Part shown: positions 25,481 through 38,200 of the stretch, piece by piece
Layout: every line of letters begins with the position of its first letter
Numbering within the stretch: the first letter of the stretch is position 1
Origin: Trichobilharzia szidati
Taxonomy: Eukaryota > Platyhelminthes > Trematoda > Strigeidida > Schistosomatidae
Length of the DNA: 64,000 nucleotides
Reading direction: 5' to 3'
Assembly (NCBI GenBank): GCA_944472155.2
Contig: OX235279.1
Location: 144,854,199 to 144,918,198 of the forward strand
Notes under the pieces: generated by a model
Told to the model about the DNA's origin: nothing
Databases searched by the model: none
The model's input: only the letters and a program-made list of their open reading frames with translations
Position numbers and translations under genes: made by a program

Positions 25481-26044
25481 TAAAGATATGCGTCAGTTTG
25501 TCGATCAAAAAAATTATGAATCAGTGCTCAACTTCAATTGTTGTTAGTCGTTATGTTTTTGCACCGAGGCAATCCCCATTGGATTAGACATTTTATTTGC
25601 ATCATTGTGTCTTGGCTTAAATTCTATTAACATAGATTTAGCTAACATCATATACGTGCTTTTCTCAATAAATTTCTATAGAAACAGTTTCATCTTATTT
25701 CACAGGCTCTCGTCAGCCTCAGACCAGCTGAAATTACAATGGTTATTGAAGAATGAGAACAAAATACTTTGAATAATAAAGTGAAACTGGGAGCAAATGA
25801 AATAAATTAGAGATTTTTAGACAACCAAGTGAACCGTCCAAGTCGTTGTTACTCTACATACATTGCAAATTAGAAAGTGAGGGAGGAGAGAGAAGACAAA
25901 GAAAGAATTCTCACTGGCTTATAAGGTTACTGAACTACTCGCGACCAGTGAAACCACCAAGTCTGTTATGAGGACAAATATTCTCCGATGACATTCACCG
26001 GCTGTTGAGCTATACGTCGCGAATTGGCAGAAGTTAAAGTCAGT

Positions 26045-26230
26045 GAGCTGTGGAGTCCATCTCCAGTGACTTAATGGTCTACGGGCTTGCATTATAACAT
26101 GAAGGTCCTGGCTTTTGTCCCTGGTGAAGTCATGGGTGCTTGCTGCGTGATGAGTTCCAAATTAGGACAGTTTTTAACGGCTCTCCAACTAGTATCGATT
26201 CTTCATCAACCATACAGACTAAATATTTGG
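26045..26230 (+). mobile_element. Diverged hammerhead element
   Basis: It reads CAGTGACTTAATGGTCTACG, then a degraded B box and GATGAGTTCCAAATTAGGAC and CGGCTCTCCAACTAGTATCG. It is aligned by eye with 26638-27080 and 10806-11025. Catalytic bases are lost. Confidence 0.6.
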
Positions 26231-26637
26231 AATGCGTTTCGTTAGCGTGAGTCCCATATGTTATATTAGATAGCCCGTTGGTAGGAAAAGGAAGTCACTA
26301 CTGAGGACAGATGAGAGTGAACAATTAATATTATATTTCTATCGAATAAATATTGATCTGAATTATAAAAATTAGACGCTGTTTAAGTGAAATGGTTGAT
26401 ATTTTGAAGACACTAAGAAAAGAGCCTAGTGAGTCAGAATCATGGTGGTTCTATCTCTAAGAAAACATGTCCATTATCCACTTAATGCTTTCAAGGATGT
26501 GGTAAACGCTAATAAAAGGCACTAAGTGGCTTAAAGTACTAAGTAATGTATTCAATTTTACGGTTAAAATGTTCAAGACACTCAGCTATGAATGGATACA
26601 ATCAGTAGTGTTTATTAAACACAAAATTCCCTGGATT

Positions 26638-27080
26638 TGTTACAGGATTTCATCATGAGCTGACATCAGTCAGACAATCATTGGAAGACCTAGGAGTACT
26701 GGACGGCTGTTTCGTCCTAGTTTGGGATTCTTCATCAGTACGCACCCACCGGGGTTCAAACCTGGGGCCTTCTGGTTACAAGGCGAGCGATCTCGTAGAC
26801 CATTAAGCCACTGGGAACCAATCCAATGGCCCATGAATTCTAACTCCTGCCAATTCACGAGATAGCGCAACCGCTAGCCAATGTCTTCGGCGCGTATTTG
26901 TCTTCAAACTCAACCTGCTGCACCCTACTGGCCACGACTTCCCACTAAGACCCAGGTAGCTACTGATCTGATGAGGACTCCCAAACTAGGACTAAACCGC
27001 TGTACAGTACTCCCAGGTTTTCAAATGGTTCTCCAACCAATGTCACCTCATGATGAAATCCTATAACCAATCAGTCAAAT
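26638..27080. mobile_element. Hammerhead-element head-to-head inverted dimer
   Basis: The left copy (minus) has a B box seen on the plus strand as GGGTTCAAACCTGG. It also has the best-kept core here: on the minus strand ACTGATGAAGAATCCC, AAACTAGGACGAAACAGC and a GTC site. The right copy (plus, from about 26960) reads CTGATGAGGACTCCC, AAACTAGGACTAAACCGC. Both end in the CATGATGAAATCCT type 3' segment, pointing outward. Confidence 0.75.
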
Positions 27081-27284
27081 CCCTACAAATCAATACTTGA
27101 ATATTCCCTAGATTTCATCATGTCCTCCAAGAAAAATATTTGAGTCGCATCATCCTGAAGAGAGTGAACGATGCGGTGTAAACAAGACCGATTCGCGAAC
27201 AAGCTGAATTCAGGGAAAGCAAATAATATATGGACCGAATTCCAACACTACCCACCATCTCCGAACAGAGCACAGAATTACAGC

Positions 27285-27460
27285 CAATTGTTTATTTTAA
27301 CTTTAATGGCTATGAAAAGATCTTCGACAGCGTTGACCATGAAGTTAGAAATTGCTTCAGCGCCAGGTAGCTCCCCGAATCCTCGTCAACCTTATGTCAA
27401 GCAGTGCACGATTGAAAGCTCAGCGTACCCTTTGAAGTGAAGACATCAGTAAGGCAAGGC
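27285..27460 (+). mobile_element. RTE-like RT fragment
   Basis: It encodes the RT segment FNGYEKIFDSVDHEV (compare FDFEKAFDSVDHE). After a frameshift it keeps the motif just before the conserved RQG, and then stops abruptly at a Penelope-like fragment. Confidence 0.55.
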
Positions 27461-27465
27461 TCGGG

Positions 27466-27620
27466 TACCGTGGTGGTAAGTAATTCCATATTAGTTTGTT
27501 TATTAGATGTATCACACAGTGGAACAGTATTATCTACTGGATGATGTTTCGAACAAAATTTATTATTGTTCGTAATCCTGTCAATTATAATCACACGACT
27601 TCGAAACTTGGGTTTTTTTC
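27466..27620 (+). repeat. Penelope-like terminal-repeat fragment
   Basis: It matches 13885-14035 closely: GTGGTAAGTAATTCCATATT, TATCACACAGTGGAACAGTA, CTACTGGATGATGTTTCGAA and CACACGACTTCGAAACTTG. Confidence 0.85.
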
Positions 27621-28009
27621 ACGCTACACATCGCATACCAGATAATAAGAGATAGATAAACTGACGATATGAAGAAGGGAAGAAAAATCTTTCGAAATGT
27701 ACACTGTATCACTTATATTGCAACAGAATGAAAACTTGTGTAAACAAAACACTACACAATGTGCTTTTCTTTCTCTTTCAGGAAAATCTCTGTGGATCAG
27801 TTCCCCAATGCAAAAGGAACAACCGTTGTTGAGATTTGACACTAGCGAAGATAAAAAACTTATTGTTTGCAAGGGCTTGGCCAGTGCATTGTAATTTTTG
27901 GAATTGTACTGAATACACGTTCTCTCTGAGTCCGTGTTCTATCTTCTTTTCTTGTGTGACTGTTGATCATTGTGTAACAAATTAATGTTGGAGGTTTCAA
28001 ATTTGCCTG

Positions 28010-28410
28010 ACAAACACAGACTACTCGCCATGTAGTGCATCTCCCAGGCTCATTCCATGGAAATGCTCGTTGACTGCCGCTGGTCTGCCTACTCTCCGTA
28101 AACGTCCAGTCTTGCAGCTTAACTCGAACTATCCAATGTGGAAAAACGTGCACAGAATTCCCTGCGTTGAACTCCAGTGTTTGACCGTAATGGCCAGATA
28201 CTGGCCACCCTATCTGACGAAGCCCTCGTGAGAGCCAGTGCTGGTGGTTTTCGCAGCATGATTTCTGACAGTCAAAACTGGATTATACTTGACAAATGTC
28301 TCTACCCGGGGTTGAGTCATGAGCATGCGATGGTCACTCAGTCTCATACAGAATATTTATACACATATGATCACAGGTTGATCAGTGAATGCACAAAGGG
28401 AGTACAGTAA
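28010..28410. other. GC-richer unexplained stretch with ORFs on both strands
   Basis: The composition is clearly less AT-rich than the surroundings. A plus frame at 28177-28407 (starting MFDRNGQILATLSDEALVRA) and a minus frame at 27860-28153 overlap this patch. I recognise neither. It may be an old mobile-element coding region. Confidence 0.25.
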
Positions 28411-29515
28411 CAGTCTGAACCTGCTGAAGCTAAAGAATCTTTGAAAATCTAACGGCTGATGAACATTCATTTGACATACATCGTTGAAGACTTTTCAGAA
28501 GTGCACACACTATAAATGACAGGCTGTTAGAAGACTAACTTATCAGCTTAACTTGAAATAACGTCACTTTTATTCATGCTCTGCAGTAAATTTTAATACA
28601 TGGATGGAATCATTTCGAGTCGGCAAACCTTTGCATGACTTCCATGTTATTCCCAAATACGATAAAGTCACCATTCGTACACCCAATATCTTTGGCCTAC
28701 GAAAGCCATGTTGCTGAATACTGTCCTACTTGTAATCCAAGGCAACTCAGTTATACATCATTCACTGGAACTTTGTCGCACTTTGTTGTCATACTGCCAT
28801 TGGGAATGAAAGCTTTATAGTCGTTCATAAGTAAAATAACAAGAATTCACTTAGACCTGATGATGACGAAATCCGTGGCGTTTAAAAGAAAAATCGATTT
28901 CCATGTACAGAAAGACACTGTAGTCAATCTAAACCTCCTTTGGTAGCCTACCTATTATCGGTATCAGTATTCTTAGCTATGGGTGTTCAGTATAATTCAT
29001 CAAATTTAGAAACCTATCGGAATAATCTGATTTGGTGTGTTAACTACTATTGCATAAGGTTTCTTTGCATGTCCATGTATTCTAAAGTGTAAATGTCGAT
29101 AACTTCTATTCTATGCGTTAATATTCCCACCAATGAATAGTATCTTCTCGCCTGAACTACGTTCACTAGTAAGTATTCACTGCTAATTCACCATAAACTC
29201 GTTGAAGTGAATAATTAGTTTTGTAATGGGTAATGATTAAAAGTGGGGTGAAGGTCTGGGTTGGTGGTAAGAGACGAGCTAGTGGAGTTCATTTAACGAC
29301 TGATGAGCTCCATATGTTGAGCTATGCGACCTCTAATCACTGCATATGACATCAGTAGTTGTCTGTCAATCCAAGAATATCTTGGAAAGTTTTACCATAA
29401 AAGAACAATTATTTTTTATTACTATGTTGACGTATTTATGTGTAATAATATCAACGATCATGTTTGCAGGGTATTCAGTTGACGAGTCCCATAGAATTTG
29501 ATGAGTTCACTAAGT
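28411..29515. other. Intergenic, no gene seen
   Basis: The stretch is AT-rich. I see no motif, splice pair or repeat that I can support. Confidence 0.35.
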
Positions 29516-29518
29516 CAC

Positions 29519-29765
29519 TTCTCCTACATGGATCAGAAACTAGGTTCAGCCAACACGAAAAGCTTTTACAACAACTTGCTGCAGACTTTTATCAACAGCT
29601 GCCTTCTCTGGTTCCATATTAGAAATCTGATAGCCAGAGAGAATTATGAACAATGAACTCTGGAAACGAACAATCAAGGGCTTACCACTCAACGAATATG
29701 CCGAAGAAAATGGAGATGGATTAGTCATACACCGAAGACACTCTTCGGTGAAGTTGTGCATCAGG
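29519..29765 (+). mobile_element. RTE-like 3' domain fragment
   Basis: It encodes LLHGSETRFSQHEKLLQQLA, then AADFYQQLPSLVP and, after a stop, MNSGNEQSRAYHSTNMPKKM. This is the C-terminal segment also present, in related form, at 39421 and 58089 on other strands. Confidence 0.6.
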
Positions 29766-29802
29766 CCTTCTAGTCAAACGGTGGGTTTTGTAGTAGGTCC
29801 AA

Positions 29803-32352
29803 GTGGATAATACTTCAGTCTTTGATATTGAAATACAAACGGGAGACATAAAGGCCGAACTGAGACTAGACAACAAAGGAAGAGAAATCATTATGGGTAG
29901 AGAAGCTCTTGGAGAGATGATTGAAAACGGAGAATTCTTCGTTGACTTCTGCGCCTTCAATGAACTAGTGATTGGGGGCAGCGTATACAAGCACAAGGCT
30001 ACATGGGTGTCACCAGACGGACGAAACAAAACCAAACTGATTTCATCTCAATCTCAAGGAAGTTGAGACGCAGCTTACTGGACACAAAAGTAAGAAGAGA
30101 AGCATACTTCGGCTCAGACAACTATCTCGTACAAGGAACACTTAAAATCAAATTAAAAACTTTCAAGGGACCAGGAGCTGCAGATAGACCACAAGCCAAG
30201 TTCAATACTCAAAAACTGAAGGACCAGGATACAAAGGACATCTTCACTGCAAGCATAAAGGACAAAGCCGAGACACAAATCAACACTGGCGAAGAGGTCA
30301 GCGTTGAAAAGCACCGGAACAACCTGAAACTAGTTAGGAGTCAAACTTGTATGACGTTTTAGGCAGAAAGAAGAGACAGGACAAACAGTGGCTCACTACG
30401 GACAATTGGAGACTGATAGAAGAGAGAGGCATGGTGAAACAAAAGATTATCCAGTGCACCGACGAGCAACAAAAACAATAGTTGAATGCAAGCTACAATA
30501 CACTGAACAAAAGAGTAGAGAAAAGTGCCAAGGAAGACAAAAGACAATATTGCAAGGCTACGTCAAGTGAAGCGGAACAAGCTGCAGGCAAAGGAAATCT
30601 CGCAACACTCTACCAAACAACTAGGTTCCTATCGACAAAACGTTCAACACAGAAAATAGACCAGTGAAGGTTGATAATTGAAAGTCAATCACCAAAGAGG
30701 TGGAGCAAAGGAAACACTGGGTTGAACACTTCAAAAAACTTTTAAATCGACCGCCACCTACAACGCGCCCAACAATACCAACAGCGGAAGAAGAACTACC
30801 AGAGGACATCAGCTCTCCGACGAGAACAGAATCCTGAAGACAATCAAGATGCTGAAAGCTAGAAAAGTTGCAGAGCCGGACAAGATCCTAGCAGAAGCGT
30901 TGAAAATAGACCCAGAGAAATCAGCGGACTTGATGACACCACTACTGGAGAAGGTGTGGAAAGATATCAAGGTACCTGCTAACTGGAAGAAAGGCTACCT
31001 ATTCAAGCTGCCAAAGATAGGAGACATAAATCAATGCAAGAACTGGCGCGGAATTATGCCCTCATGTCCATCCCAAGCAAAATATTAAGCCGCATCATCC
31101 TGGAGAGAATCTAATAAGCCCTGGATGAGAAACGTCGACCGGAACAGCCTGGATTCAGGAGTAAAAGGTCACGCATTGGTCAAATCGCAACACTACGGAT
31201 CATCATTCGACAGAGCTTGGAATGGCAGTCAGCTCTCTATCTCAAATTCATTGACTTTGAAAAGGCCTTCGACAGCGTCGGTGGAGAGGTGATTTGGCAA
31301 CTACTTAGCTACTACGGGGTGCAGCCAACAAATATAGTTCTCATCCAACGGTTGTACGACAATGCTGCATGCCAAGTAATCCACAACGAGAAATTCAAGT
31401 AGTCCTTCGAAGTGATTGATTTCCTGATTGCAGTAGATTGGATAATGCGACAGACAGCAGGCAGCGAGGAAACAGGCATGAAACGAACCCACACAAAAAA
31501 CTTGGAGGATCTGAACTTCGCTGATGATATATGTCTGACTTCCTACAAACTGAAGGATATGCGAGTGAAAAGCAACAAGTTCAGAGAAGATGGAATTTCA
31601 GGTAAACATAGAGAAAACAGAGGTGATGAAGATTCCTTGCCAACACCAACAGCAACAACAACAGACAACAATCAGCCAGGATAATGGGAGAAATCTGAAA
31701 GAAGCAACCTCCTTTACCTCCCTACCTACTTACCGGGAAAGCATCGTTTCAACTACGGGTGGGCGGAAGTGATGAGGATATCGAAGCGAGGATCGGGAAA
31801 GCAAGGCAAGCTTTTACTACTCTCAAGTCTGTGTGGAGGTCAACAGAACTCAGCATGAGAAATAAGATCCAGATTTCCAACTCTAATGTGAAGTCAGTGC
31901 TACTATACGGACCAGAGACTTGGCCAGCACGTCACGAAGGGCACATCGAACAAACTACAGATTTCCATCAACAGCTGTCTTCACTCAATACTTTGCTCAA
32001 AATCAGATGGCCAGAAAAGATCAGTAACACAGTGGGATCTCTGGGAGCGAACCGACACAGCAGGAACCGATTGTGAAACAAGGATGCAGGAAGAAATAGA
32101 GGTGGATTGGCCATACTCTGAGGAAACCATCAAGTGAGTGACTATCACACGCCAGGCCATTGCTCGAGTGGAACCGAAATGTGAAGGGGCGAGTTGGTCA
32201 TCAGTGCTATGGTGACATGGAGGGGTTCATGTGAAGAGGAGATGAAAGAGTGTGTGCAGACGTGAGGCCAGGTGAAAACGTTGGCAAAGAACCGAACGCA
32301 ATAAAAACGTGCGAGTGAAGCCCTATGTTCCTCTAGGAATTAAAGGAAACAA
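29803..32352 (+). mobile_element. RTE/SR2-like LINE, longest copy in the window, defective
   Basis: It is truncated at the 5' end inside the apurinic-like endonuclease. The endonuclease end reads GEFFVDFCAFNELVIGGSVY then HKATWVSPDG, with a frameshift near 30010-30060 into SISRKLRRSLLDTKVRREAY. The RT follows: PANWKKGYLFKLPKIGDINQ, FIDFEKAFDSVGGEVIWQLL, LYDNAACQVIHNEKF, a deletion removing the RQGCLLSP block near 31410, then LNFADDICLTSYKLKDMRVK. The C-terminal region ends in the 3' tail GAAGCCCTATGTTCCTCTAG. Many stops and shifts show that it is dead. Confidence 0.9.
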
Positions 32353-32394
32353 TAGTAATATAAGAGTAGCTGTTACATGGAGTATATGGTCAAT

Positions 32395-32490
32395 TGTAGG
32401 GCCAGCTAAAAAGGACTGCAGAGAATAGGACAAGATAGTGATTCTCTGTTGAAGTTCTGTGTTCCGCTTTGAACTCTAAAGACTAATAAT
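32395..32490 (+). mobile_element. RTE-like 3' tail fragment
   Basis: GGGCCAGCTAAAAAGGACTG, GTTGAAGTTCTGTGTTCCGC and TAATAATAAT match the tail of the element at 57495-58525. Confidence 0.5.
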
Positions 32491-32514
32491 AATGCAAACT
32501 GAAAACCAGAGGGT

Positions 32515-32775
32515 TCTGGACAGTTATTTCATCCTAGCTTGGGAATCATCGGCAGCTCGCACCCACTGGGATTCTAACCCAGGACCTTCCGGTTACAAGG
32601 CGAGCTCGTATACCATTCAGCCACTGGAACCCGATTCAGTGACCCATGAACTCTAACTTCTACCAGTTCGTGAATTAGCTAGAATTCATGGGCCATTGAA
32701 TTGGGTCCCAGTGGCTGAATGGTATACGAGCTCACCTTGTAACCGGAAGGTCCTAGGTTAGGACCTCAGTGGCTG
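32515..32775. mobile_element. Hammerhead-element inverted dimer
   Basis: CACCCACTGGGATTCTAACCCAGGA and GGTTACAAGGCGAGCTCGTA on the left pair with TACGAGCTCACCTTGTAACC and the following copy on the right, around 32675. The left copy keeps GCTGCCGATGATTCCCAAGC and GGATGAAATAACTGTCC in minus orientation, a degraded hammerhead core. Confidence 0.75.
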
Positions 32776-33084
32776 CGTGCTGCAGTTATGATAATGAAGA
32801 ATGAAAACGTCTGTGATGTAACGAATAACTGTGAGTGATTTCCCTATGCGAACTCAATCGCCGGCTTTTACATTTCATCGAGGCAAACTAACATGCCTTA
32901 GATAATAATCACTCCTATTCAGAAGTAATTCTGTATTTTTACATGACTACCTTCCACGTCTCTTCTAAATAATTCTACATCATCTACAAAAGTTTTCCTT
33001 GAAAAAAGCGGTGGTTTGGCATAAACAATAAATATAGCAGCAGTCTGAATGAGTGAAAGCTCCTAGTCTTCAAAGGTGTTGACT

Positions 33085-33325
33085 GAAAGTCGGTGGCCCA
33101 GGGGTAGAATTGTCACCAACACTCCAGTTGGTATGGATTAGATTCCTGGTTGAAGCATTCCTAAACTTCACCTAGTTTTATCACCGATAGTAAATTCAAA
33201 AATAGAGAGAAGATTGGGCATGAGGCTGACAATCTTACCCCGTGGAAACAACACCACCGCTATCGAAATTCTAAAGCTAGACTCTGTTTATTCCACTGGG
33301 AACTAAAGGAATGAAGGATAGGAGA
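33085..33325 (+). mobile_element. tRNA-derived SINE, type 1, diverged
   Basis: The head GTCGGTGGCCCAGGGGTAGA, body AGAGAAGATTGGGCATGAGG and tail CTGTTTATTCCACTGGGAAC then TAAAGGAATGAAGG can be aligned with the other type 1 copies. Confidence 0.75.
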
Positions 33326-33894
33326 AGGAGTGCTACATTCTCTGGAAGTCCTCTTTTTTAGCTGATTACAAACCTCGCTGGACATATTTCTTGGATTTCC
33401 AAATTAGAATTTATCATAGTTCTAAAGTTGTACAACGAACTAACGTCTCACCTCGTCATTTGTAGGATTATTGGCTAGTGACTGCATTACACATGTGATA
33501 GACAGGAATAGTCACGTGACCAGTATACAGATGTAATCTAATTCTACAGGTAGTAAGTTGTGATCTGAGTAAATCCATGAAACATTCTTTAAATTCACCA
33601 TATGCGCGAAAACTTCAAATTTCAATGTACCAAATACATTTCCCAAATTGATGTTTACTAGTAGGGATGGAAACTGTATAAAATAAAAACTTCCTACTAA
33701 CTAAACGATTGTTAACCTCTGGGATTTATCAGTAAGCTTCACTTAAAATAATTTGCACTAATTAGTTATCTGGTATTTAAGGCTATCTGTTCAGTGAATA
33801 AAAAATAACTAGTCTTCATTTTTAGAATCGACTTATTCGCATATTTCTATTGACTAAAAGTAGATTGAAAAAGAAAACACCGGTTATTTTTGAA

Positions 33895-33991
33895 TAATGC
33901 TGTTTATTTATTAATTCAAGGCCATACAGATAACTGGATACAAGCATCAATGAAATACTTCATGAATGATTACTCCTCCGAAAAAATAAAC
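33895..33991 (-). other. Candidate 3'-terminal exon of gene C
   Basis: The minus strand has a pyrimidine-rich acceptor (TTATTATTATTTCTTCTTAT then AG) before 33991. It ends after overlapping AATAAA signals around 33903-33912, within AATTAATAAATAAA. The gene B last exon ends in AATTAATAAATG, so the two may be homologous. Confidence 0.45.
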
Positions 33992-35053
33992 CTATAAGAA
34001 GAAATAATAATAAGAATCATAGAAGTAAAAGAATAGAATTGGGGTACTGTGATAGAGCTTGATTCCATCACAATATATATGATCTGTTTGATACCATAGA
34101 TTATCTGAAGCCGGCTGGCAAGCACTACTGGCTGATATGGATGGTATCCAGCATCTCGTCTCAATCAACTTTCGTTTCTTTTACGTTTGCAGGTGTCAAC
34201 TTTCTAAACTAGTCTACACATTGGATACGCTTTACGAGTAAGAAGATGTTGGGTATCTGAACACTGCTATACATTCAGAAAATTTACGCCCAGGAAGATA
34301 TTTAGTGGGTCATTTAGTTTTATGCCTAACTAGCGACTATCAGATGCTGAGAACTTTTCTAAAGGAACTCTTATTTATGTTTGTTTCCTTAGTTGTTGCT
34401 AGGCAAAAGATAATCACAAAATGCAGTCTTTGAGATAGTTATCTCTTTTTGTGGATTCTCATCTGCATGTGGCGTTTTAGAAGTCGAAACACATAGAAAT
34501 ATACAGCGCAAATACGCGTTCCTCACTAACGATTCTGAATATCTGATATCGGAACATGATAAATCATTTGTCTATGGCACTTGCACTGGTAAGAATTCAG
34601 TTGTCGTATAGGCATCTCAGCACTATATTTCTATTCTAAGCATTAGCGACTAGTGATGGATGGCAGTAATCGCTAAACACTGGTCTACGGTTTCTTAACG
34701 ATCTCACCCAGCTACTGAACATCAGATCAGAGTGCACTGCCAGTTCGACAATGACTTTGCAGACTTGATCAAAAAATAGGCAGCATGGCACTGGTTATTA
34801 CCAATTGGCTGACCTAAAGGGGGTCATCTCATTCCCCCCCCCCACTGACTCAGCGATAACGTCTCTAGCTGCAGAATCCGACTGGCGAGCCTCAAATCGG
34901 AAAAACCTTGCCTCCTACATCCTGCTGTCAGCCGCCAGACTGTTTAGGAAACACTTTTCCAATGCATTATGAAACTTACAGAAAACACAGCTATACTCAT
35001 ATGGAAAGAGTTGGTTTTAAAACAACTGAAGAAAACTGCTAATGAAACTTACC
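33992..35053. other. Gene C 3' UTR intron, no other gene seen
   Basis: The stretch contains a short segment near 34045-34100 with GGGGTACTGTGATAGAGC resembling Penelope-like terminal sequence, and a C-run at 34837-34845. No coding exon was recognised. Confidence 0.35.
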
Positions 35054-35059
35054 ACTTAC

Positions 35060-35230
35060 CAGATTTCTATCAGTATCCTCCTCTATTATAACTGTTAATT
35101 CCAGACGGCACGGATCCATCATCCTCGTCATCATAAGCATAATCATCATCGCCTTCCCCTTCATAATCATAGTCATCAATTAATTCAGTCTGAAGTTCAC
35201 CAGCTGGATAGAAATTGTCATGTATCGTAT
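35060..35230 (-). CDS. Gene C acidic exon with stop and downstream donor
   Basis: The acceptor is ATGAATTAAAACAG before 35230, and the exon opens AT|ACG|ATA. The stop TGA is at 35072-35070, immediately followed by TAG. A GTAAGT donor is at 35059-35054, ten bases later, with a second GTAAGT just beyond. Confidence 0.62.
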
Positions 35231-38200
35231 CTGTTTTAATTCATTTAAAAAACAGTTAAATAATCAATTAATCCTGGGAGAATATTTTTTTAATGTCATC
35301 ATAAACATTTCTACTGCGTGTGTATTTCGAAAACGATGAGACGAATTAAGTAGTATACAGCTTTCAATCTAAGAAAATTACAATATGTACAGCTTTTTTA
35401 GATGAACTGAAAACTACACAGTAAAGTCATGTGAACTTGATTAGTTTTACGACCATTCATCTAATTAACTCCTTACAGGGACTGAGGCTCATATCGATGT
35501 TCCAAAGCTAGAACGCCAGCCAACCACGCACGTGGTCCAGAGTCTGAAACCCAGCCGACGTGCTGCTCAGCTTTGGAAAAGAGGCAAGGTTGGGCGTGAG
35601 GCTAGCATCTCCACCCCGTAAAAACAACATCATTGATACTTAAACTTCGAAGCCTGGGTCCTTATGTCTCGTTCGGAACGCGAAGAAATGAAATGAAGAA
35701 AGTTGAAGTTATTATTATTCCCTTGTTTTCTAAGTGGAACAGAGGGATTCAGAAGGACACCTTCATTTCACTTAAGGCCTGCGCTACCATTTTCAGCTGG
35801 CTCAATGACTCCTCACAAGCTTTCATAGCCTCCCACCATGATCTGCATGTGAGACACGGTCGTCCAACCTGTGTTTTCCCACTAGGATTCCACTTAAGGG
35901 CCTGATGTATGATGTCACTCGTAGGTCTCCACAGCGTGTGCCTCTTTCATACTGCATACTAGTGAGACTGTATGTAGCTGTCTGATTAGTTGCCAGAGTT
36001 CCCTGTGGCCTATCGTTTCTGGCCGGTCATCTTATCTTCAGGCAGCTGCTGGTAGAAGCTGAAGTATATCGCCCTGTGTAAAACAGAAGTTTTATTTTAA
36101 CCCTTTTATTATTAAGAAATTTTTGTAACATAAAATAGCACGTGAAAACGTCAGTTAACTAGAGGCAGCTATTACTGGAAACTGAGATGCACAGTTTCTT
36201 TCTGTCTGGCACTCATAAGCCAGATATTCCTGAATTAAATGATTCATGTGTGCACACACTTGAAGACATCCAGGCCACGAAAGAATAGGTGTTCAATACT
36301 GCTTGGCTATTTTTTTAACTATTCTTTAACTGATATAATTAGTTCCTGGTCAAATGTACACTGAACTTGATCTTTTTCATACACGCTCTGGGATTATTTT
36401 CCAGAGTGTGATTGATGAAAGGCAGTTAAAACAGTGATGTCTATGGTTGGTAAAGAGTCTGGACGAACTTCGTCTGAACACTTCAGTTTGGTGTTTTTAA
36501 GTGGATTCCAACGGCTTCAACCATATGTAAAAGACGAAATGGTAAGGCAAAATTAAAATTAATTGGAATAATGTCGATTATTTTGAAAGTCTTTTTAACA
36601 GCGACTTCACGTTCAGTGTATACAAGACAAATTAAATGGCAGTTACGAGTAGACCTTGTTTTCCCTTTCTTAATCAAGCAAGATGATATTTGGAAGTCCG
36701 TTGAGGAAAAACGCCAAGTTGTACTCGCAATGTAACTACAAGTAACAATACTCGGTTACGTATAACAGGAATTACTACCATTACCCCATTAAATTGGTAA
36801 TAAAAGACTAGATGCAGACCATGGATATTAGTCATCAAATTAGCCAATGATGAATACAATAAGCTTGTAGATTTTTGGTTGACTTTAGTTAAACTAATAA
36901 TATAAAGTTCAGTGTTTTTAGTTACTCCTATTCTCAGGAGTTTTAAACAGAACTCTCACAAAAATGAACATTAATTACACTTTACTAGGGGAAAAAGAAT
37001 CAAAAATTTGTCAGCGGGGATACAGTGTACAAAGACGTGTATACCCAAAGAAATTCACAATCTATTGTTACGGAAGTTGAATTAAAGTAATACTTTACAG
37101 CTGATATTTATCGGTTGTTGTCAGCAGTGGAATAGTTGATCAAAACTAGGAGGGATTAGGAGATAGTTTTGCCTTCATTCTGAGAAGGGTTCTACTAGTA
37201 GCTAGTATACATTTGTAGATATTCGTAATAAGAATGATATTAGTAATTAGGATAGGCGAAGATATGCAGTTATGAGTTCGGAGTGAGATTTCCCAGTGAT
37301 ACAACATTCACACTTGAAAGCCGATTCTTGGAGGCTAATAAACCTTTGTAGACTTTATAAAGGTAAGCTCCAGTGCAAATGTACTATCATCTTTCTATCG
37401 TCAAATCCTTAGGTGACTGATAAACTTATACACGACTAATAGTACTACTACTTACTGGTAGTACCACACTGGCGAAGTAAGGCTTAAATTTCGAAGGTTG
37501 GTTTCAGCTTGGTTTAAATGTTAGAATTTCACAATGCTGGTTAATTGCTAAGATCTAATTGAGCAGATAACCTGACCATCTGCATCCTAGAAGAAGCATC
37601 AAAGAACATAGAGAAAACAGAGGTGATGAAGATCCCTGGGCAACACCACCAAGAGCAACAACAACAACAACAGACAACGATCAGCATAAATGGAAGGAAC
37701 CTGAAAGAAACAACCTCCTTTACCTACCTACCTACCGGGAAAGCATCGTTTCAATTACAGGTGGACGGAATTGATGAGCATATCAAAGCAGAGAGGATTG
37801 GGAAAGCAAGGTAAGGTAAGCTTTCATTTCTCTCAAGTCTGTGTGGAGGTCAACAACACTCAGCATCAAAAATAAGAGGAGGATTTTCAACTCCAATGTG
37901 AAGTCAGTGCCACTTACTATACGGATTAGAGACTTGGCCAGCACGTCACGAAGGGCACATCGAACAAACTACAGACCTTCATCAACAGCTGTCTTCGCTC
38001 AACACTTTGCTCAAAGTCAGATGGCCAAAAAAGATCAGCAATAGGGATCTCTGGGAGCGAACCAACGGGTAAATGATTGTACAAAAAATATACAGGAAGA
38101 AAAGGAGGTGGATTGGCCATACACTGAGGAAACCATCAAGTGACATCACACACCAGGCCATTGCTCGAGTGGAACCGAAATGTGAAGGGGCGAGTTGGTC

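Noticed and set aside
29803..32076. Several open frames as separate host genes
   Set aside because: In order they give endonuclease, RT and C-terminal segments of one defective RTE element.
37447..37459. A 13-nt micro-exon in gene C (minus strand, CAG before and GTAAGT after)
   Set aside because: Its length is not a multiple of three and would break the otherwise in-frame junction.
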